The notes under the pieces: generated by a model
What the model was told of the DNA's origin: nothing
The model's input: the letters and a program-made list of their open reading frames with translations, nothing else
Databases searched by the model: none
In this document: in pieces, positions 1 to 6,974 of the stretch
How the letters are laid out: each line of letters begins with the position of its first letter
Position numbering within the stretch: the stretch's first letter is position 1
From: Sodaliphilus sp050873765
GTDB taxonomy: Bacteria > Bacteroidota > Bacteroidia > Bacteroidales > Muribaculaceae
DNA: 17,831 bases
Direction: 5' to 3'
Assembly (NCBI GenBank): GCA_050873765.1
Contig: JBNMJK010000051.1
Coordinates: forward strand, 1-17,831
Program-made: the position numbers and the translations under genes

Positions 1-40
1 AAAATAGATTTTGATAAAAGCATAACTATTTGACATACAG

Positions 41-73
41 AAAAAAAAATACCCGATTCGCAATGAATCGGGT
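41..73 (-). terminator. Intrinsic terminator of the SGNH-MBOAT unit
   Basis: A perfect 9-bp stem (ACCCGATTC at 51-59 pairing with GAATCGGGT at 65-73) with a 5-nt loop is followed, reading the minus strand, by a tract of nine U residues (41-49, with an A at 50 between stem and tract). It lies about 110 nt past the stop codon of the MBOAT gene, so it should end that transcript. The 3' untranslated stretch between (74-184) has no ORF I would support. Confidence 0.88.
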
Positions 74-140
74 AAGGGGCAATATATCATTTCTTCTACT
101 TTAAATGAAAGAGCCGTGGCGGTAATGCGTTTTCGTGCGA

Positions 141-162
141 ATTGTTACATCATTGTTACATC
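141..162. repeat. Perfect 11-bp tandem duplication
   Basis: ATTGTTACATC occurs twice back to back (141-151 and 152-162) in the 3' untranslated region of the MBOAT gene. It looks like a simple slippage duplication. No function is evident. Confidence 0.8.
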
Positions 163-184
163 TTCACAATGTGTATGGCGAAGA

Positions 185-1690
185 TCAATATTGGGCGTAG
201 ATGAATGGTGTGACATCGGCCGAGGCAAACTGAAGCACCAGCTGCACCACCGCCATAAACATCACCAGTTTCACCAGCCATGAACTGTTCACAAACCAGG
301 TGCGCGCTGCGGCATACACCCGGCATGGCACAAAATGCGCCATCATCATCACTGTCACCATCAGGCACCACACATAGCGTACGCTCACAAATGGTGGCAG
401 ATACGCCAAGTCGAAGCGGGTGAAGATGCCGCTAATGATGGCAAACCCCTCGCTCACCGACTCTGCCCGGAAAAATACAAACGCCAGCACCACCGTAGTG
501 AAGGTCAGCAGGCCCGACACCAGTTTCGCCAGCCAGTGGTCGGGAAGCCTGCTCAGCCACGGCAGGCATATTTTGTGCACCACCAGCGCCACGCCATGAA
601 TAGCGCCCCACACAATGTAGGTGAAGCCGGCGCCATGCCACAGGCCGCCAATGAGCATAGTGGCAAGCAGATTGAAGCACTGCCGCACCTTACCCTTTCG
701 GTTGCCGCCAAGCGGAATATACACATAGTCGCGCAGCCAGAAGGATAGCGACATGTGCCACCTTCTCCAAAACTCAGTGATGTTGACCGAGCGGAAAGGG
801 TGGTTGAAGTTCACGCCAAGGTCAAATCCCATGATGGCTCCCAGGCCTATTGCCATGTCGCTGTAGCCCGAAAAGTCGGCGTAGAGCTGCACAGTGAAGC
901 CCACGCCAGCCATCAGCAGCTCAAAACCGCTATATCCCTGCAGCGTGTCGGGGCTGCCGAAAATAATAGCGGAGTACTGTGCCAGATAATCGGCCACCAC
1001 GGCTTTCTTCACAATGCCAGTCATCACCAGCCATAGGCCACCATACACCTGCGTCTTTGTGACCGCGCCCATCTTGTAGAGCTGGGGCATGAAATCGCTG
1101 GCACGCACCACAGGCCCTGCCACCAGGCACGGGAAGAACGACAGGTAGAACAGATAATCGAGATAGCTGCGCACGGGAGGCATCTTGCCCTTGTACACGT
1201 CCACCACATAGCTGATGGTGCGGAAGGTGTAGAACGATATGCCTATCGGTGGAATAATGCGCAGCGGGTGGAAATTGCCGCCCACTATCTCGTGCCACGA
1301 AAGCAGGAAGAAGTTGGAGTATTTAAACACCGCAAGCAGGCCCACCGAGCACAGCAGCGACAGCCACAGCAGCCGCTTTTTTCGCTGCTCGCTCTTCGCC
1401 GCCGAAATGCGCAGCGCCAGGTGCCAGTCGATGACCGATGTGGCCACCAGCAGCAGAAACACCCAGCCACACGACTTGTAGGCAAAAATCAGGCTGAACG
1501 CCACCACGAAGAGCATCATCTGCACTTTTTTGTGGCGAATACAGGCAAAGATGGGCAGGAACACCATAAACATCAGCCAAAACGCACCGCTAGAGAACAT
1601 TATCGGCACAGCGGTGGACGAAGGCGTGATAAGCGAGGAGATGCCGTGGAGCACCGTATCGAAATTTGTGGAAATTAGTGTGGAAGTCAT
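185..1690 (-). CDS. MBOAT family membrane-bound O-acyltransferase (AlgI/PatA-like)
   Basis: A 501-residue polytopic membrane protein, about the usual length for the AlgI-type branch of the MBOAT family, with roughly ten or more hydrophobic segments. Family hallmarks are visible: NITEFWRRWHMSLS around residues 303-316, then RDYVYIPLGGNR (320-331), and GGLWHGAGF (348-356), whose His352 corresponds to the invariant MBOAT histidine, followed by WGAIHG (361-366). These enzymes take an acyl group from a cytoplasmic donor and pass it across the inner membrane, usually to a partner SGNH protein that acylates a polysaccharide. The ATG overlaps the TAA stop of the upstream SGNH gene by one base (TAATG), so the two are very likely co-translated. 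The acceptor cannot be read from sequence: alginate-like exopolysaccharide, peptidoglycan or another envelope glycan are all possible. Family assignment is firm, substrate unknown. Confidence 0.93.
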   Translation of the reverse strand: MTSTLISTNFDTVLHGISSLITPSSTAVPIMFSSGAFWLMFMVFLPIFACIRHKKVQMMLFVVAFSLIFAYKSCGWVFLLLVATSVIDWHLALRISAAKSEQRKKRLLWLSLLCSVGLLAVFKYSNFFLLSWHEIVGGNFHPLRIIPPIGISFYTFRTISYVVDVYKGKMPPVRSYLDYLFYLSFFPCLVAGPVVRASDFMPQLYKMGAVTKTQVYGGLWLVMTGIVKKAVVADYLAQYSAIIFGSPDTLQGYSGFELLMAGVGFTVQLYADFSGYSDMAIGLGAIMGFDLGVNFNHPFRSVNITEFWRRWHMSLSFWLRDYVYIPLGGNRKGKVRQCFNLLATMLIGGLWHGAGFTYIVWGAIHGVALVVHKICLPWLSRLPDHWLAKLVSGLLTFTTVVLAFVFFRAESVSEGFAIISGIFTRFDLAYLPPFVSVRYVWCLMVTVMMMAHFVPCRVYAAARTWFVNSSWLVKLVMFMAVVQLVLQFASADVTPFIYAQY

Positions 1691-2625
1691 TATCGTTCGG
1701 GCGTGGCGCTTGAGGGTTCTGCATTTGGTAGATTTTTCTCAGAAGGCTCAGGCTGTGGCACTGTGGCTGCCGGAGTCTTGACAGGCGTGGCAGGCTTCTG
1801 CACCGCTCTTGCCGCAGGCTTTTTCGCTTCGCCATCGTCGGTCATGCTGAACGTTTCGGTGTGGCAGTAAACCCTTTCCTTGCTGGGCACATTGAGCATG
1901 ATGGGGTGGGCACTGTGTTCCATAATCCACTTGCAGATGCGGTCGGCCCATTTGGCTGCCGACGCCACGGTGGGGTGGGCACCGTCGGCAGCTCGGTCGT
2001 AATGCTGGTCGGGGGTGTAGCTCAAATAGAAACAGCCGTTGGGCACGATGCTCTGTATCATCTTGTTGATGCCCGTGTCGGTTTTCCAGTTGGGCGGACC
2101 TATCCAAATGAATGGAATGTGGGCAAACTCTGAAAGAATCTGCCTGACATATTTAGCGCGGCGGTTTATGATGTCGTTCACAAAAAGCTCGTTGCCGCCA
2201 AGGCATATCAGAATGTAGTCGGGGCGGTATTTCTGCACGCACTGCCTCACTCTGCCGCTTTTAGCCCATACCTCGGTGGAGGAGCCATACCAAATCACGG
2301 TGTTCATCTGGTGCCCGTTTTCCTGGGCATAGGCCGCAATGCGTGGGCTCAGCCGCTCGAGCATAGAGTCGCCGATAAAGAGAATGTTCTTTTTTGCGGT
2401 GTCGAGCGGTGCAGGTACCGTTGCCGAGGCGGTCAATGGTGCAGTAGGTGATTCTGGCAGCGTGTCGGCGAATGGAATGTCGGTGTCGGTGAATAGGTCG
2501 GTCACGAAGTGCGACGTTTTTAGCCCAAACGCATGGTCCAGTTCGTCGGAGAATACCGACAAGCCGGCAAATAGGGCGAAAGCCGCGAGCAAGAGGGCAA
2601 AAAGGCCAAAATAGGTTCGTTTCAT
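1690..2625 (-). CDS. Membrane-anchored SGNH/GDSL-type hydrolase, partner of the MBOAT protein
   Basis: With the ATG at 2625 the product has 311 residues. An N-terminal hydrophobic segment (about 5-25) should act as a signal anchor, followed by a Thr/Pro/Ala-rich linker to about residue 76. The SGNH domain shows GDSM with Ser87, LGGNE with Asn145, and DGAHPT with Asp214 and His217, i.e. a complete catalytic set. After about residue 265 there is a Pro/Ala/Lys-rich, probably disordered tail. A longer reading frame back to 2763 would put coding sequence inside the upstream hairpin and add a non-signal-like extension, so I prefer 2625, where the signal anchor begins at once. SGNH proteins paired with MBOAT proteins (AlgJ/AlgX, PatB, WssI types) transfer acetyl groups in the periplasm, and that is the inferred role here. 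A stand-alone esterase is the alternative. Confidence 0.85.
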   Translation of the reverse strand: MKRTYFGLFALLLAAFALFAGLSVFSDELDHAFGLKTSHFVTDLFTDTDIPFADTLPESPTAPLTASATVPAPLDTAKKNILFIGDSMLERLSPRIAAYAQENGHQMNTVIWYGSSTEVWAKSGRVRQCVQKYRPDYILICLGGNELFVNDIINRRAKYVRQILSEFAHIPFIWIGPPNWKTDTGINKMIQSIVPNGCFYLSYTPDQHYDRAADGAHPTVASAAKWADRICKWIMEHSAHPIMLNVPSKERVYCHTETFSMTDDGEAKKPAARAVQKPATPVKTPAATVPQPEPSEKNLPNAEPSSATPER

Positions 2626-2700
2626 TGGTAATGGTGTTTTGTGTTTAGCTGTAACGGTTAATGGTTGCAAAAAGTTTGGTGCTTCTACGGGTTTTAGGAA

Positions 2701-2785
2701 AAAAGGAAAAGTGCGAATCCGCCGCTGAGCCACATGGCATGATGGAAAATCATGGCAATTCATGCGGCCGACCGATTCGCACTTT
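2701..2785 (-). terminator. Long interrupted hairpin, probable terminator after the dipeptide epimerase gene
   Basis: A 12-bp perfect stem (2708-2719 with 2774-2785) encloses 54 nt that can fold further: GCCGC 2721-2725 with GCGGC 2764-2768, and CATGAT 2738-2743 with ATCATG 2749-2754 around a GGAAA loop. On the minus strand the base of the stem runs into a U-rich tract (2701-2710, interrupted by CC). It lies 38 bp after the epimerase stop and 83 bp before the SGNH start, so it could be a terminator or a structured leader of the SGNH-MBOAT transcript. I see no -7 element between it and the SGNH ATG. Confidence 0.6.
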
Positions 2786-2822
2786 CTTTATGCAAAATGT
2801 TTGCGAGCGTGAATGGGAGGAA

Positions 2823-3977
2823 TTACTTCACCAGTTTCACGCCGATGCCCGGACGATTGGCTGGAATGGTCACCTGTCCGTTCACAATCTTGATGCCGTC
2901 GAATCGGTCGTTGGCAATAAGCCAGTTGCCATCAAGGTCGGCCCAGTCGCAAAGCGGCGAGAGCTGCGCGGCGGCTGTCACGGCGCAAGAAGTTTCGGTC
3001 ATACAGCCCACCATAATCTTCATGTCGAGTGCGCGAGCCAGTGTCACCATCTTGTAAGCCTCGTTCATGCCCGTGCTCTTCATCAACTTGATGTTGATGC
3101 CGGAATACACGCCGTGGAAGCGCTTAATGTCGGGCAAGCGCTGGAAAGCCTCGTCGGCCACGATAGGCAGCGGCGAGCGTTCGGTGAGCCATGCGGTGTC
3201 GTCGAGCGGCATCGTCTTGTCGAGCGGCTGCTCCACAAACAGGCAGTTCTTGTCGGCCAGCCACTCAGCCATTTCCAGAGCCTCCTCCTTGGTTTTCCAG
3301 CCCTGGTTGGCATCCACATAGAGCTTGATGTCGGGGCGAATGCTGCGCACCAATTCATAGAGATGCTTGTCTTTTTCAATGCCGCCAAGTCCCATCTTCA
3401 CCTTGATGAGCTTGAAATCGTAGGTTTCGGTCATTTTCTGGCGCACCACATCATCGGTGTCGATGCCGATAGTGCAGGTGGTGAGTGGCGCCTTTTCGGG
3501 GTTCAGTCCCCAAATCATGTGCCAAGGCTGGCCCATGAGTTTGCCGATAAGGTCGTGGAGCGCGATGTCAACGCCAGCTTTTGCGGCGCGATTGTTGGGA
3601 GCCACGCTCTCCACATAGGCCAAGATGTCTTCTCGGCGGAAAGGGTCGGTAAACTGTTCAAGATCGAGGCTGCCGAGGAATTTGCACACACTTTCCACGC
3701 TCTCGCCCAGATATGGAGGCATAGAACATTCGCCATAGCCCACCACGCCGTCGTATTCCAGCTCAACCTGCACGTCGGGGGTGGTGGTGCGGCTGTATTT
3801 TGCCAAATTGAAGGCGTGCTTCAACTTCAGCTCGTAAGGGAAGAATTTGAGTTTGAGCCTGCCGCTGCGCTTGATTTTGGCAGGGGCTTTGCGAGCGCCT
3901 GAAAGCGAGATTGGAGATGCCACAGCGGCAAGACCAAGACCTGCGCCCAGAATGAATTTTCTACGGTCTATTGACAT
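2823..3977 (-). CDS. Exported dipeptide epimerase (L-Ala-D/L-Glu epimerase-like, enolase superfamily)
   Basis: A 384-residue member of the muconate-lactonizing branch of the enolase superfamily. Visible active-site elements are KVK (Lys192, Lys194), VDANQGW with metal ligand Asp222, VEQP with Glu249, ADE with Asp275, the second-side base in NIKLMK (Lys297), and DLDG (347-350), the DxD motif that dipeptide epimerases use to hold the dipeptide N-terminus. The family inverts the alpha carbon of the second residue of dipeptides such as the murein fragment L-Ala-D-Glu. Unusually, the first 30 residues look like a twin-arginine signal: SIDRRKFILG followed by a hydrophobic, Ala/Gly-rich stretch. The ATG at 3977 is chosen over a TTG at 3983 because it sits just before that signal. 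The gene follows the NlpC/P60 gene by 66 bp with no promoter seen between them. Exact dipeptide preference is unknown. Confidence 0.88.
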   Translation of the reverse strand: MSIDRRKFILGAGLGLAAVASPISLSGARKAPAKIKRSGRLKLKFFPYELKLKHAFNLAKYSRTTTPDVQVELEYDGVVGYGECSMPPYLGESVESVCKFLGSLDLEQFTDPFRREDILAYVESVAPNNRAAKAGVDIALHDLIGKLMGQPWHMIWGLNPEKAPLTTCTIGIDTDDVVRQKMTETYDFKLIKVKMGLGGIEKDKHLYELVRSIRPDIKLYVDANQGWKTKEEALEMAEWLADKNCLFVEQPLDKTMPLDDTAWLTERSPLPIVADEAFQRLPDIKRFHGVYSGINIKLMKSTGMNEAYKMVTLARALDMKIMVGCMTETSCAVTAAAQLSPLCDWADLDGNWLIANDRFDGIKIVNGQVTIPANRPGIGVKLVK

Positions 3978-4043
3978 AATCAAAAAGAATATTGTGATGA
4001 TTTATATTTTCAAAAGAAGTATTTATTTGCGAACCTGGGAGGT

Positions 4044-5192
4044 TTAGAAGTACCATGGGTGGTTACGCACATAGGTGATATAGGGCGTGCCCACCTCTCC
4101 CGCTATGCGACTTGCCGAAAGTGGCGAGTAGAGGTAAGAGGGGTCGGAAGGGTTGAGGCTGTTGATTTTCACCTGGCCGGAGCAGTGGATATACTGGCCG
4201 TCGTTCATATAGATGCCAACATGGGTCACGCGGCCTGAACTGGTGCCGAAAAACAGCAAGTCGCCAAACTGGCACTTTTGCCATTCATCGCCTTTAATCT
4301 TCATTCCGTAAAGAGCCTGCTGTGAGGCATCGCGTGCCAGAATCACACCGCTGCTGAAGTAGCTCACCTTCACAAGGCCGGAGCAGTCGGTGAGCTTGGT
4401 GGAAGTGCCACCCCACAGATAGCCTGAGCCGAGCATGCGGTGAGCGGTCTTGAGCACGAGGTTGAGGTCGAGGTCTTTCTTTGCCCAGCGCTCAAACTCC
4501 TCCACCTCGCTCTTGAGAATCCAGCCACGGCGGCCATCAGGTGTGGCGAGCTGAATCCATTTGCCTTTTTCGCCCTTGTATTCCAGAATGTTGCCCATCA
4601 CCAGGTCGGTCACGGTTTCATCGCCGGCAGGTGCTGTCACCAAGCGAGAGCCATACACGCTTACGATGTAGCGTTTGGCAGCGCGCCATTGCTTCATCTG
4701 GGCTTCTGTCATGCAGTAGAGCGAAGAACTTGGCACGTAGGAGATATAGTTGTCGGGAGTCTGCACACGATACCAGTCGGCTGAGCAGTCGAGCACCCTC
4801 ACAGGCTGTCCCATAATGCCTTGTGTGGCCATTTCGGCAGCGTGCTTACCCTCGGTGCGCATACTTGCCACGGAGAGTTTCACCAAAGCCCATTTCTTGT
4901 CGGCAGGCACATCGTTATAAAGCACCTTCACCATATTCACTACATTGGTGAATCCGCTGTCGGCCAATTCTTTGCTGATAGCGGATTTCTGCTCTTGAAG
5001 GCCTACGGTGCCCATTACAGCCACGGTGTCGCCACTGGTGATGGCTTGCACGTCAAAAATGGCAGTGCGCTTGTCGGGGGCGATTCGTGCTTTAAGATTG
5101 CTGAGCACATCAGCGGCATTGCTTGCCATGGCGCAAATACTCGCCATCGACATCAGTGCCACACATATCATTTTTAGAGTCTTGTTCATCAT
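4044..5192 (-). CDS. Secreted NlpC/P60 (C40) cysteine peptidase with SH3-type domains
   Basis: A 382-residue protein with a signal peptide (about 1-27, hydrophobic core followed by AMASNA). The middle (about 120-230) contains two SH3-like segments, recognisable in GQPVRVLDCSADWYRVQ and in KWIQLATPDGRRGWI. The C-terminal NlpC/P60 domain has the catalytic Cys in LTDCSG (Cys270), His in THVGIY (His324) and a polar third residue in YIHCSG (His336), plus the usual FGDLLFF before the histidine. The layout is that of YkfC-type gamma-D-glutamyl-L-diamino acid endopeptidases, which cut murein stem peptides to release L-Ala-D-Glu. The next gene encodes an epimerase for that kind of dipeptide, which supports the assignment. 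Two adjacent ATGs (5192 and 5189) are both possible starts. No -7 element lies in the 140 bp upstream, so it is probably transcribed with the transglutaminase gene. Confidence 0.9.
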   Translation of the reverse strand: MMNKTLKMICVALMSMASICAMASNAADVLSNLKARIAPDKRTAIFDVQAITSGDTVAVMGTVGLQEQKSAISKELADSGFTNVVNMVKVLYNDVPADKKWALVKLSVASMRTEGKHAAEMATQGIMGQPVRVLDCSADWYRVQTPDNYISYVPSSSLYCMTEAQMKQWRAAKRYIVSVYGSRLVTAPAGDETVTDLVMGNILEYKGEKGKWIQLATPDGRRGWILKSEVEEFERWAKKDLDLNLVLKTAHRMLGSGYLWGGTSTKLTDCSGLVKVSYFSSGVILARDASQQALYGMKIKGDEWQKCQFGDLLFFGTSSGRVTHVGIYMNDGQYIHCSGQVKINSLNPSDPSYLYSPLSASRIAGEVGTPYITYVRNHPWYF

Positions 5193-5285
5193 ATATTTTA
5201 TTGGTTGAAGTTTGAATCGTAATTTTTTTATTGAGAATTTTTGATGAGAATTATGATAGGGATTTTGTTTGAATTTTTGAGGGGC

Positions 5286-5305
5286 GGACGCGGCATGCCG
5301 CGTCC
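5286..5305. repeat. REP-like perfect 20-bp palindrome
   Basis: GGACGCGGCATGCCGCGTCC is its own reverse complement and is very GC-rich inside an AT-rich 140-bp intergenic region. On the minus strand it is preceded by GGTAGG. It lacks a long U tract on either side, so it is better seen as a repeat element or mRNA-stabilising hairpin between the transglutaminase and NlpC/P60 genes than as a terminator. A related hairpin lies at 8531-8560 and a probable half copy at 10784-10805. Confidence 0.8.
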
Positions 5306-5326
5306 CTACCAGTTTAATCTAACGTC

Positions 5327-5347
5327 TAATTTCTAATTTCTAATTTC
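5327..5347. repeat. Heptanucleotide direct repeat (TAATTTC x3) across a stop codon
   Basis: Three exact copies of TAATTTC (5327-5333, 5334-5340, 5341-5347). The stop codon of the transglutaminase gene (5333-5335) and its last four codons (Glu-Ile-Arg-Asn) lie inside the repeat. Gain or loss of one 7-bp unit would shift the frame and alter only the extreme C-terminus. Confidence 0.85.
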
Positions 5348-6775
5348 TTTCACAGGCTTCATGCTGTTGAGCTTGAATGACGAGTGCCACTTGTCGTGGT
5401 AGAGGTTGCCTTTTCTCCATTCCACTTCGCCCATCTGGAAATCTACGGTTTCGCTGCGGATATATTTTTTCTCCGGGCTCAACTTGTCGCCCACAGCTTC
5501 ATTCGATGCCATGCGATAGATGTCGATGCCGGTGGCATAGTAGTCGCGCATTTGCTCGCTGTGCTCTGTGGAGCGGCCAAACGACACGTCGGTAGGCACC
5601 CAGCCCACACCCTCAAAGTAGGTTTCGCTCCAGTCGTGGAAGTTGAGATCGCCAGGGTGCAGCATGTAGCCGCTCTCCCATCGGGCAGGAATACCGGCAG
5701 CGCGGCACAGCGTGATGTAGAGCAGTCCCACCTGTCCACAATCGCCATGTCCGTTGGCGAGCACATATTCAGGAATATTTTTGATGGTGCTGTATTCGCG
5801 CGCACCAGCCCAGGGGAAGTGTGCGGCAATCCAGTGGTAGATATGGCTGGCGGCAATTACAGGATTCTGCTCCTGTCCGCCCACTATATATTCCGCTAAA
5901 TTGCGGATAGAGTCGGTGATTACGATGTGGGGGTACTCGTTGCTGGTGTATTTCACATATTCCGGAGTCATCTTGTAAGGCTCCACCATGGTCAGCAAGT
6001 CTTGCTGTGCGATATGGCGCTCGCCCACATCGTAGCTGAAAGTGTATTCAAAGTGGGTGGGTTTCCCTTTCTCCGCCGTGGCCTCCATATATACGGTGTG
6101 GTGCTTGCTGCCCTTGCTCCAGGTGACGGGGCGATTGCTGCTTTCGAGCTTCACGTTTTTCTGGCGCAGGTTTTCGTATGGAATCGGCATCCACACGCGC
6201 AAAGTTTCGCCGGCAGGAATAGCGTCGGCGTCCACATCGAGGGTGAAGGTGACATTCACATGGTGCCAGTCGCGCACACTGTTGGAGTCGGGTAGCTGCT
6301 TCAGAGCGTGTAGAGCGTATTGATGCAATTTGTCACATTCCTCATAGCTGTCGGCCTTGTTGGTCTCGGCAAATTCCTCGCCAAGGAGCCACAGGTTGCG
6401 CACGGCTTTGCGAAACCACATTTCCTTGCCGTCGATATTCATCACCTCTATGGCTTTCGTCTTTTTCCAGTAGGCAATCTGCTCATCGGTGGCATCGGGC
6501 ATTTTCTGGCGAATCTGCTTCACCCCGTCGTCGGGCAGAAGCGTGAAGTCCATGCGTATGCGGTCCATAATCTGGTTGAGCGAGTCGATGGTCACGGCGT
6601 TGGCTTTCCGCACTTTCGATGGTAATTTCTTCATCAGCAGCGACGCTTGCGTGAATTCACCGCTGTCCATCAGCCGGTCCACGCTCGCGCGCCAGTTTGT
6701 GGCGGCGTCGGTTGCTGCCTGTGCGGTGAGCAGTGAAGCGAAGGCCACGGCGGCTATTAATGTTTTCTTCAGCAT
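5333..6775 (-). CDS. Secreted transglutaminase-like domain protein
   Basis: A 480-residue protein beginning with a clear signal peptide (about 1-20, ending in TAQA). The N-terminal half (about 25-260) is helical and beta-rich with no motif I recognise. The C-terminal half holds a transglutaminase-like core with the catalytic triad in order: Cys346 in NGHGDCGQ, His380 in NFHDWSE, and Asp396 in VPTDVSFG. The stretch RAAGIPARW (358-366) is typical of bacterial transglutaminase-core proteins, many of which act as peptidases rather than cross-linkers. It is the first gene of an apparent operon with the NlpC/P60 peptidase and the dipeptide epimerase, so a role in trimming peptides outside the cytoplasm, possibly murein stems, is a fair inference, not shown by sequence alone. 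The last codons are made of a 7-bp tandem repeat. Confidence 0.88.
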   Translation of the reverse strand: MLKKTLIAAVAFASLLTAQAATDAATNWRASVDRLMDSGEFTQASLLMKKLPSKVRKANAVTIDSLNQIMDRIRMDFTLLPDDGVKQIRQKMPDATDEQIAYWKKTKAIEVMNIDGKEMWFRKAVRNLWLLGEEFAETNKADSYEECDKLHQYALHALKQLPDSNSVRDWHHVNVTFTLDVDADAIPAGETLRVWMPIPYENLRQKNVKLESSNRPVTWSKGSKHHTVYMEATAEKGKPTHFEYTFSYDVGERHIAQQDLLTMVEPYKMTPEYVKYTSNEYPHIVITDSIRNLAEYIVGGQEQNPVIAASHIYHWIAAHFPWAGAREYSTIKNIPEYVLANGHGDCGQVGLLYITLCRAAGIPARWESGYMLHPGDLNFHDWSETYFEGVGWVPTDVSFGRSTEHSEQMRDYYATGIDIYRMASNEAVGDKLSPEKKYIRSETVDFQMGEVEWRKGNLYHDKWHSSFKLNSMKPVKEIRN

Positions 6776-6832
6776 AGTAAAGTTGGATATAACGTTTGTC
6801 TATGTTATTGCAAATAAAAATATATTCAGCCT

Positions 6833-6862
6833 CAAATTTAATCATTTTTTCCGAAATATCAG
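6833..6862 (-). promoter_or_regulatory. Candidate promoter of the transglutaminase-NlpC-epimerase operon
   Basis: On the minus strand TAAATTTG (6833-6840) matches the Bacteroidota -7 consensus TAnnTTTG. At 19 bp upstream lies CTG (6860-6862) in place of the preferred TTG. Transcription would start about 50 nt before the ATG at 6775. The -33 mismatch lowers confidence. Confidence 0.4.
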
Positions 6863-6896
6863 TCACTTCGCCCCTAACATCTTTTCGGCTGGCCAC

Positions 6897-6935
6897 AAAA
6901 AATGGCAGAAAACGCATGTGCGCGCATTCTGCCAT
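6897..6935 (-). terminator. Intrinsic terminator after the PurF-like gene
   Basis: A 9-bp perfect stem (ATGGCAGAA 6902-6910 with TTCTGCCAT 6927-6935) has a 16-nt apical part that can pair further. On the minus strand it runs directly into six U residues (6897-6902, the last base shared with the stem). It starts 40 bp after the stop codon of the PurF-like gene and isolates it from the downstream operon. Confidence 0.82.
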
Positions 6936-6974
6936 GATGATGTGATGAATGTGGGTGATATTCGTAGGCGCGGA

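Noticed and set aside
2626..2763. Upstream extension of the SGNH gene to an ATG at 2763
   Set aside because: It would place coding sequence across the long hairpin and bury the signal anchor 46 residues inside the protein; the ATG at 2625 directly precedes the hydrophobic segment.
2661..3902. Long plus-strand open frame (413 codons) opposite the dipeptide epimerase
   Set aside because: Antisense shadow of a gene with complete active-site motifs; it begins inside the intergenic hairpin region and shows no domain.
5235..5280. Two copies of GAATTTTTGA (5235-5244, 5271-5280) before the NlpC/P60 gene, considered as operator half-sites
   Set aside because: Low-complexity AT sequence, no promoter nearby, and 36-bp spacing is not diagnostic.
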